From contig OMRF01000352.1 in NCBI GenBank assembly GCA_900313435.1, positions 1 through 8,745 on the forward strand: a DNA stretch of 8,745 nucleotides, in the 5' to 3' direction. The notes under the pieces are model-generated. The model was not told the origin of the DNA. It made no database searches and saw only the letters and a program-made list of their open reading frames with translations. The position numbers and the translations under genes were made by a program. Positions 1-6,131 of the stretch are shown one piece after another. This DNA is from an uncultured Lachnospiraceae bacterium. Its GTDB lineage: Bacteria; Bacillota; Clostridia; Lachnospirales; Lachnospiraceae. Numbering within the stretch: the first letter of the stretch is position 1; each line of letters begins with the position of its first letter.

Positions 1-514
1 ATTGTCCTCCGTTATCTGATAATACAGCCTTAACTCTTGGTGTGATAAGCCTCGCCAAAAGTCCGATGATAAAGCCCGTTACGGCTCCCGAAAGTAGAAG
101 AGCCGGAAGATAAAAAAGCACGGCATATTCCTTTACCACAAGTGCTGCCGCAATAAGCTGTCCGGCATTGTGGGCTATTCCGCCAAAAAGCGAGGCCGAG
201 AGCAGCGAAAGCTTAAAAACCCGCTTTACAACTATCATTGCAAGAAAAGAAAGTAATGCTCCCGCCGCAGAAAAAAGAAGGCTGAAAATATTTGTAAAAA
301 GCAGAGCCGTAAGCGCGATTCGAAAGATATTCACAAGAAGGGCGCTTCCTTCTCCTATCGTAAACATGATCACCACTATGCAGAGGTTTGGAAGACCTAG
401 CTTCATCCCCGGAACCCCGAAATAAAAAGGGATCAGGGTCTCCACATAGGAAAATATCATGGCAAGGGCCGTAAATACCGAAAGAAGTACTATCTTTCTA
501 ATCCGTGATGACAT
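1..514 (-). CDS. Gx transporter family membrane protein (EetB-like; Hpre_diP_synt_I family), 3' end cut by window edge
   Basis: I translated this frame by hand: 171 codons from the ATG at 514 run off the left edge without a stop. The product is very hydrophobic, with about five or six membrane segments (roughly residues 8-28, 42-60, 62-80, 82-98, 108-128, 131-158). It carries the family signature: a Glu in the first helix followed by PGMKLGLPN (residues 35-43), then a GGIAHNAGQL element (111-120). Full-length members are about 165-175 residues, so the stop should lie just beyond the edge. The family was once named heptaprenyl diphosphate synthase component I, but it is now called Gx transporter; the Listeria electron-transfer protein EetB is, from memory, a member. 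Start choice: AAGG lies 5 nt before the ATG at 514 but only 2 nt before the one at 517. The gene overlaps the end of its NusG domain II neighbour, implying coupled translation. Substrate unknown. Confidence 0.88.
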   Translation of the reverse strand, partial: MSSRIRKIVLLSVFTALAMIFSYVETLIPFYFGVPGMKLGLPNLCIVVIMFTIGEGSALLVNIFRIALTALLFTNIFSLLFSAAGALLSFLAMIVVKRVFKLSLLSASLFGGIAHNAGQLIAAALVVKEYAVLFYLPALLLSGAVTGFIIGLLARLITPRVKAVLSDNGGQ

Positions 515-875
515 CATAGCCTTTTTCTTCGTTGCCGCCTTCTATCCTTACCACTACCCGGTTCGGAAGACAGACGATCGATTCTCCCTTAGCCTTCTTT
601 CGCCCCATGCTGATGCAAATATGGTTTTTGCAGGACGCCTCCTTCATATAGACGCTCCCGTTTTCTATGACCAGATGGTTAATTTCAATGCCTTCCTTAA
701 TGATCGGGATATCAGCATCCTTTGAAAGAGGATAATTTCCAAAAAACTCGCCGTTAACCGTGACAACAGCATAGCTTCCGCCCTTTTGAGAAATCCCTGT
801 GACCAGGAATAAGATAAGGAGCGCGGAAAAAACAAGGATAATGATCAACGCCTCTTTTTTTACCTTTTCTTTCAT
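498..875 (-). CDS. Membrane-anchored NusG domain II protein (EetA-like)
   Basis: The 125-residue protein has a short lysine-rich N terminus, one hydrophobic segment at about residues 9-26, and a small domain outside the membrane. The domain matches NusG domain II (PF07009): a VVTVNGEFFGNYPL strand region (37-50), then a cysteine block with Cys82, Cys87 and Cys102 and the hallmark SIVCLPNRVVV (99-109). Despite the name it is not a transcription factor; in this architecture the domain stands alone on the outer face of the membrane. Such proteins usually neighbour a Gx transporter, as here, and the Listeria pair EetA/EetB has this arrangement (recalled, not checked). A role in extracytosolic flavin or quinone redox is inferred. 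The start ATG overlaps the miaB stop as ATGA; no good ribosome binding site is seen, so it probably depends on translational coupling. The three cysteines could bind a metal or form a disulfide, which the sequence cannot decide. Confidence 0.88.
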   Translation of the reverse strand: MKEKVKKEALIIILVFSALLILFLVTGISQKGGSYAVVTVNGEFFGNYPLSKDADIPIIKEGIEINHLVIENGSVYMKEASCKNHICISMGRKKAKGESIVCLPNRVVVRIEGGNEEKGYDVITD

Positions 876-2293
876 GATGAGGCAGACTCACCAAAGAAAT
901 AAAAGTCGCGGCTTTCTGTTATAGTAACGGGGATGATCCTTCCAATAAGGGAAGCATCACCCTTGAAATGCACTATGGCGTTTTGCGGCAAACGTCCGGT
1001 CATAAGAGACGGGTCATGTGTATTTTCTTCCTCAACAAGGACAGGATAAGTCTGACCTAAAAATCTTTTTGAGACTTCTCCGCTCTTTTCATGTATAAGA
1101 GAAAGAAGCCTTTCAAAGCGTTCATGCATGGTCTCTTCGTCTATCTGATCTGCCCGTCCGGCAGCAGGAGTCCCGTCACGTCTTGAATAAAGAAATGTGA
1201 ATGCGCTGTCAAAGCCCGCTCTCTCAACCACATCACAGGTCTCAAGGAAATCCTCTTCACTTTCTCCGGGGAAGCCGACCATGATATCCGTTGTAAGGGA
1301 AATATCCGGAATCTGGTTCCGTATCCTGTCAACAAGAGAAAGATAAGACTCCTTCGTATAATGCCTGTTCATTTGGGAAAGCACCTTCGTACTTCCGCTC
1401 TGAAGAGGAAGATGGATATGCCGGCAGATTTTTTTTGAAGACTTAATAACGGAGATCAGTTCATCGGAAAGATCCTTCGGATGGCTTGTCATGAAACGGA
1501 TCCTCTCAATGCCGTCTATCTTCTCCACCATCTGAAGGAGCCTTGGAAAGGTGATGTCATCCCGACCCGGATCCCTGTAGGAGTTTACATTCTGTCCCAG
1601 AAGCATTATCTCTATGACGCCATCCTTTGACAGAGTTCTTATCTCATCAAGGATATCATCCTTCCTTCTTGACCGCTCAGGTCCCCTGACAAAAGGAACG
1701 ATGCAGTAGGAGCAAAAATTATTGCAGCCGTATGTGATGTTCACTCCGCTCTTGAAAGGATACTTTCTCTTCGTGGGGAGGATCGGATCCTCCTTGCAGA
1801 GCGATAAAATGAGATCATCATTTTTCCTGTCTATTTCGGTGACCTCATACTGCTTCTCTTTGTCTGTCAGGTTCTTTAAGAGGAGCCTTGGAAACTCAGA
1901 AAGGTTCATGGTCCCGAACACAATGTCAACGAAGGGATAGGAACTTTTGATCCTTTCTTCCTCTGCTTTTTCCTCCATCATACAGCCGCAGATCACTACC
2001 TTCATGAAAGGGTTCTTTTTCTTTTTGCCCTTCAGCTCTCCCAGCCGTCCGTAGACTTTTTGATTGGCATTCTCCCTGACAGTACAGGTGTTGTAGATCA
2101 CTATATCGCAGTCCTCATCCGGACTTTCCGAAAAACCGACATACTCAAGCATTCCACGGAGTTTCTCAGAGTCCCTGGCGTTCATTTGGCAGCCGAAGGT
2201 TGCCACATGATATCTGAGACTTCCCGGAGTATGCCCCTTAGAAAGGAGAAGGTCCCTTATTTTTTCAAGATGATCGTAAGCAATATCTTGCAT
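872..2293 (-). CDS. miaB: tRNA-2-methylthio-N6-dimethylallyladenosine synthase MiaB
   Basis: MiaB is a radical-SAM methylthiotransferase that adds a methylthio group to i6A at position 37 of tRNAs reading U-starting codons. The 473-residue length is normal for clostridial members, which often carry an N-terminal extension (here about 27 residues). The N-terminal UPF0004 domain (about 28-150) has the three auxiliary-cluster cysteines: Cys35 in FGCQMN, Cys70 in NTCTVRENA and Cys104 in CGCMMEE. The radical-SAM CX3CX2C motif is complete at Cys190, Cys194 and Cys197 (YGCNNFCSYCIVPFVRG), and LLGQNVNSY follows. A TRAM domain occupies roughly residues 405-470. The NTCTVRENA and GQNVNSY motifs favour MiaB over the paralogues MtaB and RimO. 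The start lies 1 nt after the proA stop, with AAGG 7 nt upstream, and the stop overlaps the next start (ATGA), so it is an internal operon gene. Confidence 0.97.
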   Translation of the reverse strand: MQDIAYDHLEKIRDLLLSKGHTPGSLRYHVATFGCQMNARDSEKLRGMLEYVGFSESPDEDCDIVIYNTCTVRENANQKVYGRLGELKGKKKKNPFMKVVICGCMMEEKAEEERIKSSYPFVDIVFGTMNLSEFPRLLLKNLTDKEKQYEVTEIDRKNDDLILSLCKEDPILPTKRKYPFKSGVNITYGCNNFCSYCIVPFVRGPERSRRKDDILDEIRTLSKDGVIEIMLLGQNVNSYRDPGRDDITFPRLLQMVEKIDGIERIRFMTSHPKDLSDELISVIKSSKKICRHIHLPLQSGSTKVLSQMNRHYTKESYLSLVDRIRNQIPDISLTTDIMVGFPGESEEDFLETCDVVERAGFDSAFTFLYSRRDGTPAAGRADQIDEETMHERFERLLSLIHEKSGEVSKRFLGQTYPVLVEEENTHDPSLMTGRLPQNAIVHFKGDASLIGRIIPVTITESRDFYFFGESASS

Positions 2294-2294
2294 G

Positions 2295-3548
2295 TCAAGG
2301 CCTTATCTGTCCGTTGCCAAGGATCGTGTATTTTGTAGTGGTCAGAGCTTTAAGTCCCATGGGGCCTCTCGCGTGAAGCTTCTGGGTCGAGATCCCGACC
2401 TCGGCTCCGAAGCCGAACTCTCCACCGTCCGTAAAACGTGTGGAAGCGTTCACATAGACGCAGGCCGAATCAACCTTCTGAAGGAAGACTCTCGCGTTTT
2501 CGTAATTCTCAGTGATTATCGCATCCGAATGATGGGTAGAATATGTATTGATGTGCTCTATAGCTTCTTCAAGAGACGAAACGGTCTTTATCGAAAGTTC
2601 TAAAGCAAGGTATTCCTTCCCGAAGTCCTCCTCTGTGGCGGGAGAGACTTTATCTTCCTTGAAGGCTCCGATGGAGGCTTCATCCGCGTGATATGAGATG
2701 CCGTATTTGCTCAGTCTTTCGATGAGACCGGAAAGGAGCTCGTCCTTTATCTTTTCATGGACCACAAGGGATTCCATTGCATTACATACCCCTATCCTCT
2801 GGGTCTTCGCGTTTTCTATGATCGGAAGCGCCTTATCAAGGTCTGCGCTCTCATCAACGTAAATATGGCAGTTCCCCGTGCCTGTCTCAATGCAGGGGAT
2901 TGTGGAATTCTCCTTGACAGTCCTGATAAGCCCCGCGCCGCCCCTGGGTATCAGAAGATCGACATACCTGTCCTGATGCATGAACTCTTCTGTGGCGCTG
3001 CGCTCTGTCTCCCCAATGAGAGTCACAAAATTTTGATCATAACCCATATCAGAGAGCACCGCCCTGAAAGCGTCAACAATGGCTTTGTTTGAATTAATGG
3101 CATCAGAGCCGCCCTTCAGTACAACCGCGTTCGATGTCTTAAGACAAAGGGAGGCGATATCTGCCGTCACATTGGGACGGGCCTCATATATCACGCCTAT
3201 CACCCCCATGGGAACACGTTTTTCGGTGATCTCAAGGCCGTTCGGACGCACAAAGCCTGAAACCGTTTCTCCTATAGGATCAGGGAGTAACGCTACCTCT
3301 CTCATCGCATCCGCTATCTTTTTGATCCTCTCCCTTGTAAGGAGAAGCCGGTCAAGAAGTCCTTCAGAAAGCCCCTTTTCCTTTCCGTTCTTCATATCAA
3401 GAGCATTTGAAAGGATGATCGCGTCCGCGTTCTTTTCAAGGGCATATGCCTCCCTTCGAAGAATCTCATTCTTCTCCTCGCTTCCAAGGGTCAGAAGCTC
3501 AAAAGAAGCCTTTTTCGCATTCTTACAGATATTTTCTATCTCACTCAT
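2295..3548 (-). CDS. proA: Gamma-glutamyl phosphate reductase (glutamate-5-semialdehyde dehydrogenase) ProA
   Basis: ProA reduces gamma-glutamyl phosphate with NADPH to glutamate-5-semialdehyde, the second step of proline synthesis, acting directly after ProB. The protein has the aldehyde-dehydrogenase-like fold and clear family motifs: VIYEARPNVTADIASLC (121-137), VVLKGGSDAINSN (144-156), DLLIPRGGAGLI (199-210) and the catalytic Cys in TQRIGVCNAMESLVVH (Cys257 when counted from the ATG at 3554). Start choice: an ATG at 3554 is also open, but GGGAG would then be only 1 nt away. From the ATG at 3548 the spacing is 7 nt and the product is 417 residues, the length I recall for the E. coli enzyme. 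The gene follows the cyclo-ligase stop by 18 nt and precedes miaB by 1 nt. Nothing is missing or broken. Confidence 0.97.
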   Translation of the reverse strand: MSEIENICKNAKKASFELLTLGSEEKNEILRREAYALEKNADAIILSNALDMKNGKEKGLSEGLLDRLLLTRERIKKIADAMREVALLPDPIGETVSGFVRPNGLEITEKRVPMGVIGVIYEARPNVTADIASLCLKTSNAVVLKGGSDAINSNKAIVDAFRAVLSDMGYDQNFVTLIGETERSATEEFMHQDRYVDLLIPRGGAGLIRTVKENSTIPCIETGTGNCHIYVDESADLDKALPIIENAKTQRIGVCNAMESLVVHEKIKDELLSGLIERLSKYGISYHADEASIGAFKEDKVSPATEEDFGKEYLALELSIKTVSSLEEAIEHINTYSTHHSDAIITENYENARVFLQKVDSACVYVNASTRFTDGGEFGFGAEVGISTQKLHARGPMGLKALTTTKYTILGNGQIRP

Positions 3549-3555
3549 GGTCATT

Positions 3556-3560
3556 CTCCC
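3556..3560 (-). promoter_or_regulatory. Ribosome binding site of proA, decides its start
   Basis: On the minus strand GGGAG is followed by AATGACC and then ATG at 3548. The 7-nt spacing suits the second ATG; the first ATG at 3554 begins 1 nt after the site, which is too close for efficient initiation. Confidence 0.7.
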
Positions 3561-3566
3561 ACATAT

Positions 3567-4106
3567 CTATGAAAAAATAATAAAGTTAAGCGGCGCATCA
3601 TTTTCGTCACAGGGCAGTTCTTCAAAAACCTGTTCCTCAAAACACACACCAAGGGTCACTATCTTTTTGTTTTCGAAAATAAACCTGTCGTAATACCCTT
3701 TTCCATAGCCAAGCCGCATTCCCTCTTTTGTAAATGCAAGTCCCGGGACTAAACAAAGAGCCTTTTCGTTAGGCAAATATGGATCATCTCTTAAAACAGG
3801 TTCCATCACATGCATTGGTCCTTCGGAAAAGCCATCCAAAGAGTCCGGTGAAAAGAAAGAGATCCGGTCTTTTGAAGTGACAGGAAAATAGAGCTTCTTC
3901 CCGCTACTAAGCCATTTTTCATATGCGCTCAAAAGATCTATTTCCAAAGGCAATGGGTAATAGCAAAGAACCTCTTGAAACTGAAGATCATCAAGGATCT
4001 CTGTTATACCGTCACAAAGCCTTTTCTCCCTTGCCTTCTTTTCCTTTGGGTCCATTTCTTTTCGAAAGGCCTTCATTTTTTCCCGGATCAACACTTTTTC
4101 CGTCAT
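3567..4106 (-). CDS. 5-formyltetrahydrofolate cyclo-ligase (5,10-methenyl-THF synthetase, MTHFS)
   Basis: This 179-residue cytoplasmic enzyme converts 5-formyl-THF to 5,10-methenyl-THF with ATP hydrolysis, returning a storage or inhibitory folate to the one-carbon pool. The evidence is the C-terminal family signature LVPGLAFTKEGMRLGYGKGY (119-138), continuing into YDRF, which forms the ATP/Mg site. Also present are a basic N terminus with IREKMKAFRKEM (7-18), the CYYPLPLEIDL stretch (48-58) near the folate site, and the typical short ending (DENDAPLNFIIF). Length is normal (family about 180-200). The gene sits between proB and proA, starting inside the proB stop (ATGA overlap) with no clear ribosome binding site of its own, so it is probably translated by coupling. 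Homologues are called ygfA, fau or yqgN in other bacteria. There is no known enzymatic link to proline synthesis; the placement looks like operon housekeeping. Confidence 0.94.
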   Translation of the reverse strand: MTEKVLIREKMKAFRKEMDPKEKKAREKRLCDGITEILDDLQFQEVLCYYPLPLEIDLLSAYEKWLSSGKKLYFPVTSKDRISFFSPDSLDGFSEGPMHVMEPVLRDDPYLPNEKALCLVPGLAFTKEGMRLGYGKGYYDRFIFENKKIVTLGVCFEEQVFEELPCDENDAPLNFIIFS

Positions 4107-4951
4107 CTGATAGTCGATTCTATGTATTCCAGAAGATCAAAGGTTTCGTCATATTTGGGAGCAAAAAAGGTTCCTATCTTCTTTCCGTCAAAGATATCAT
4201 GAAGAACCGAAACATCCTCGGCACTCACTATCAGCATGGAGCTGCCCGATCGGGTCGCGATCTTGGCCGCGATTATCTTTGTTGCCATACCACCGGTACC
4301 GACGGAGCTTCCGGTCTCTCCTGAGGCCATATTAACTATCTCATCACTGATGTCATCAACTCTTGAGATAAGCGAGGCATCCTTGTCTTTTCTGGGATCC
4401 CCTGTATAGAGCCCGTCAATATCAGACATCAGGATAAGCCTGTGGGCAGATATCAGGGATGCCACGATAGCTGAAAGAGTATCATTGTCGCCGTACTGGA
4501 TATCATAGGTCGAAATGGTGTCATTCGCGTTCACGATGGGGATGACTCCCATGGAAAAAAGCTCGGAAAAGGCATTTTGAGCATTGACCCTGTCCTCTTC
4601 ATTGAGCAGGGTGTTCTTTGTCATGAGTATCTGGCCTATAGTCTGATTAAACCTCATAAAGGCTTCCTGGTATATCATCATGAGTCTTGACTGCCCGATG
4701 GAGGCAAGAGCCTGCTTTTCGGACAGCGATTTCGGTGCCTCATTCCCCAAAAGCATCTGCCGGCCTAACGCTATGGCTCCGGAGCTTACAAGGCAGACAT
4801 CAAGGCCGCGGTTCCGAAGATCGGTAAGTTCCATCGCAAGTCTTTCAATCTTGATATAATCAGGCTTTCCTGTCTCGGGATGCATAAGAGAATTCGAGCC
4901 TATCTTAATTACGACCCTGTTTTCCTTAACGGGGCGGATCAATTCGTTCAT
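4103..4951 (-). CDS. proB: Glutamate 5-kinase ProB, kinase domain only
   Basis: ProB phosphorylates glutamate with ATP to gamma-glutamyl phosphate, the first and usually proline-inhibited step of proline synthesis; the labile product is passed to ProA. The 282-residue product is a complete amino-acid kinase domain: VVIKIGSNSL (13-22) with the ATP-binding lysine, LVSSGAIALG (54-63), VNANDT (140-145) and YGDNDTLSA (153-161) at the glutamate site, LMSDIDGLYTGDP (174-186), and GTGGMATK (218-225). It stops at IGTFFAP plus a short tail, so the C-terminal PUA domain of the roughly 367-residue E. coli enzyme is absent, as is common in shorter Gram-positive versions. Start choice: the frame is open up to an ATG at 5020, but the ATG at 4951 has GGAG 8 nt upstream and begins right at the conserved domain. 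It is the first gene of the leftward six-gene operon. Confidence 0.95.
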   Translation of the reverse strand: MNELIRPVKENRVVIKIGSNSLMHPETGKPDYIKIERLAMELTDLRNRGLDVCLVSSGAIALGRQMLLGNEAPKSLSEKQALASIGQSRLMMIYQEAFMRFNQTIGQILMTKNTLLNEEDRVNAQNAFSELFSMGVIPIVNANDTISTYDIQYGDNDTLSAIVASLISAHRLILMSDIDGLYTGDPRKDKDASLISRVDDISDEIVNMASGETGSSVGTGGMATKIIAAKIATRSGSSMLIVSAEDVSVLHDIFDGKKIGTFFAPKYDETFDLLEYIESTIR

Positions 4952-4998
4952 ACAAAAATCTCCAATACAAAAAATCTCTGATATGTTACCATAAGTGC
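4952..4998. promoter_or_regulatory. Divergent proB/apbE intergenic region with possible overlapping promoters
   Basis: Only 47 bp separate the two divergent start codons, so both promoters must be here or reach into the opposite gene. Leftward, TGG-TAACAT (-10 at 4988-4983) resembles an extended -10 and would start transcription near 4976, giving a short leader that contains the proB ribosome binding site. Rightward, TGA-TATGTT (-10 at 4982-4987) also resembles an extended -10 and would start transcription near 4994. I see no good -35 for either. The two elements share nearly the same bases. This is inferred from motif resemblance only. Confidence 0.35.
4960..4963 (-). promoter_or_regulatory. 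Ribosome binding site of proB, decides its start
   Basis: On the minus strand TTGGAGATTTTTGTATG places GGAG 8 nt before the ATG at 4951. This supports that start over the upstream ATG at 5020, which would read through this site and add 23 residues not typical of ProB. Confidence 0.75.
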
Positions 4999-6069
4999 AT
5001 GAAAAAATCACGAAAACCATTATGCTTTAACAATTTTATCCTAATGTTTCTTGCTGTCTCACTGACCCTTTCTTTTATGTCCCAGGGCTGCGGCGCTTCT
5101 TCCGTAAAAGAGACAAAGGACGGCTTCTATTTTGATACCATAATTTCCATAACTCTATACGGAAAAGCTTCGGAAAACGAAAGGCTGTTCAATGGATGCT
5201 TTGAGCTTGCGGAAAGGTATGAGAACCTTTTTTCGACAAATATCAAAACCTCTGACATCTCAATGATAAACAATTCAAACGGAAGACCTGTGATAGTAGA
5301 TAAAGAGACTTTGAGCCTTGTTGAAAAAGGATTAAACTATGAAGAAATCTCGGGAGGCCTTTTTTCGATCACCTGCGGAAGCCTGTCTACACTGTGGAAC
5401 GTGAGCGAGCGGGCAAGAAATCTGGATTATGAATCCCCTCTTCCAACAGAAAGTGAAATTTCTGCCGCTTTATTGAGCGTGGGTGGGAAAAAGATAGCCA
5501 TAGATCCCGAAAAATATGAGATCACTCTGCTTGATAATAATACAAGGCTTGATCTTGGTGGAATCGCGAAGGGATATATAGCTGACCGTATGAAAGACTA
5601 TCTTCTTGATAACGGATGCAACAGCGCTATCATAAATCTCGGCGGTAATGTGATCTGCATAGGTAAACGGCCTGACATGACGGATTATGTAGTCGGGATC
5701 CAAAAGCCCTTCTCTGAAAACGGCGATGCTGCTTTTACTCTTTCTGTCAATTCCGTCTCAGTCGTGACAAGCGGCGATTATCAAAGATACTTTATGAAGG
5801 ACGGCAGTCTCTACCATCATATTATGGATCTTTCAAACGGTTATCCTGCAAGGTCAGACCTTGATTCCGTTACTATCGTTTCCGATTCATCTGTCGATGG
5901 CGATGCGCTTTCCACGATATGCTTCATACTGGGACGGGAAAACTCGATCAGCTTTCTTTCTTCACTTCGGGAAAAGGATCCTGAAAGTACTCTTGAGGCT
6001 GTCTTCATCGATACCGAAGGTAATATTTTCCCCACAGAGGGACTGTCTGACCTTATCGACATCAGATAG
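4999..6069 (+). CDS. apbE: FAD:protein FMN transferase ApbE, predicted lipoprotein
   Basis: ApbE splits FAD and attaches the FMN moiety through a phosphoester to a Thr or Ser of target flavoproteins, such as FMN_bind domain proteins and Rnf or Nqr subunits, outside the membrane. The 356-residue length is typical. Residues 1-30 form a basic start plus a hydrophobic helix ending SFMSQGC, a lipobox-like site with Cys31, so the enzyme is probably anchored on the outer face. Family motifs: LDLGGIAKGYIADR (184-197), NLGGNV (213-218), VVTSGDYQRYF (255-265), YHHIMD plus GYPA (272-284, usually YHHIIDPxTGYPA) and DGDALST (300-306), the metal-binding region. The ATG at 4999 lacks a clear ribosome binding site, but it supplies the basic n-region that a signal peptide needs. 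No FMN_bind target is encoded in this window. It is transcribed divergently from the operon holding the EetA/EetB-like genes, so a shared redox role is inferred. Confidence 0.95.
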   Translation: MKKSRKPLCFNNFILMFLAVSLTLSFMSQGCGASSVKETKDGFYFDTIISITLYGKASENERLFNGCFELAERYENLFSTNIKTSDISMINNSNGRPVIVDKETLSLVEKGLNYEEISGGLFSITCGSLSTLWNVSERARNLDYESPLPTESEISAALLSVGGKKIAIDPEKYEITLLDNNTRLDLGGIAKGYIADRMKDYLLDNGCNSAIINLGGNVICIGKRPDMTDYVVGIQKPFSENGDAAFTLSVNSVSVVTSGDYQRYFMKDGSLYHHIMDLSNGYPARSDLDSVTIVSDSSVDGDALSTICFILGRENSISFLSSLREKDPESTLEAVFIDTEGNIFPTEGLSDLIDIR

Positions 6070-6084
6070 CTTTTTGTATATAAT
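6056..6084 (+). promoter_or_regulatory. Sigma-70-type promoter of the hybrid kinase gene
   Basis: A -35 box TCGACA (6056-6061, five of six matches to TTGACA) is followed by a 17-nt spacer and a perfect TATAAT (6079-6084). The -35 lies in the last codons of apbE and the -10 just after its stop. Transcription would start near 6091, leaving a leader of about 40 nt. Spacing and box quality make this the best promoter in the window; no apbE terminator lies between, so read-through from apbE may add to expression. Confidence 0.75.
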
Positions 6085-6119
6085 AAATAAGTTATATATT
6101 TCAATTCTTAGTCCTGTTT

Positions 6120-6124
6120 GGAGG
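6120..6124 (+). promoter_or_regulatory. Strong ribosome binding site of the hybrid kinase
   Basis: GGAGG is followed by 7 nt and the ATG at 6132. It fixes the start there rather than at the internal Met10 codon. Confidence 0.85.
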
Positions 6125-6131
6125 TTTTTAC

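Noticed and set aside
168..725. Plus-strand open frames opposite the Gx and NusG_II genes
   Set aside because: The minus-strand translations show clear family motifs and membrane segments, whereas these frames have none.
3079..3693. Plus-strand open frame of about 200 codons opposite proA and the cyclo-ligase
   Set aside because: It lies antisense to two certain genes, its translation is rich in Ser, Arg and Phe without any recognisable motif, and it has no upstream signals. It is a shadow of codon use.
4952..5020. Longer ProB start at 5020 adding 23 residues
   Set aside because: The added residues are not typical of ProB, they would overlap the apbE start, and GGAG is well placed for the ATG at 4951.
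5005..5047. Alternative leftward promoter for proB using TTGTTA or CATAAT inside apbE
   Set aside because: TTGTTA at 5033-5028 is followed after 17 nt only by TGATTT, and CATAAT has no acceptable -35 at proper distance, so neither makes a convincing pair.
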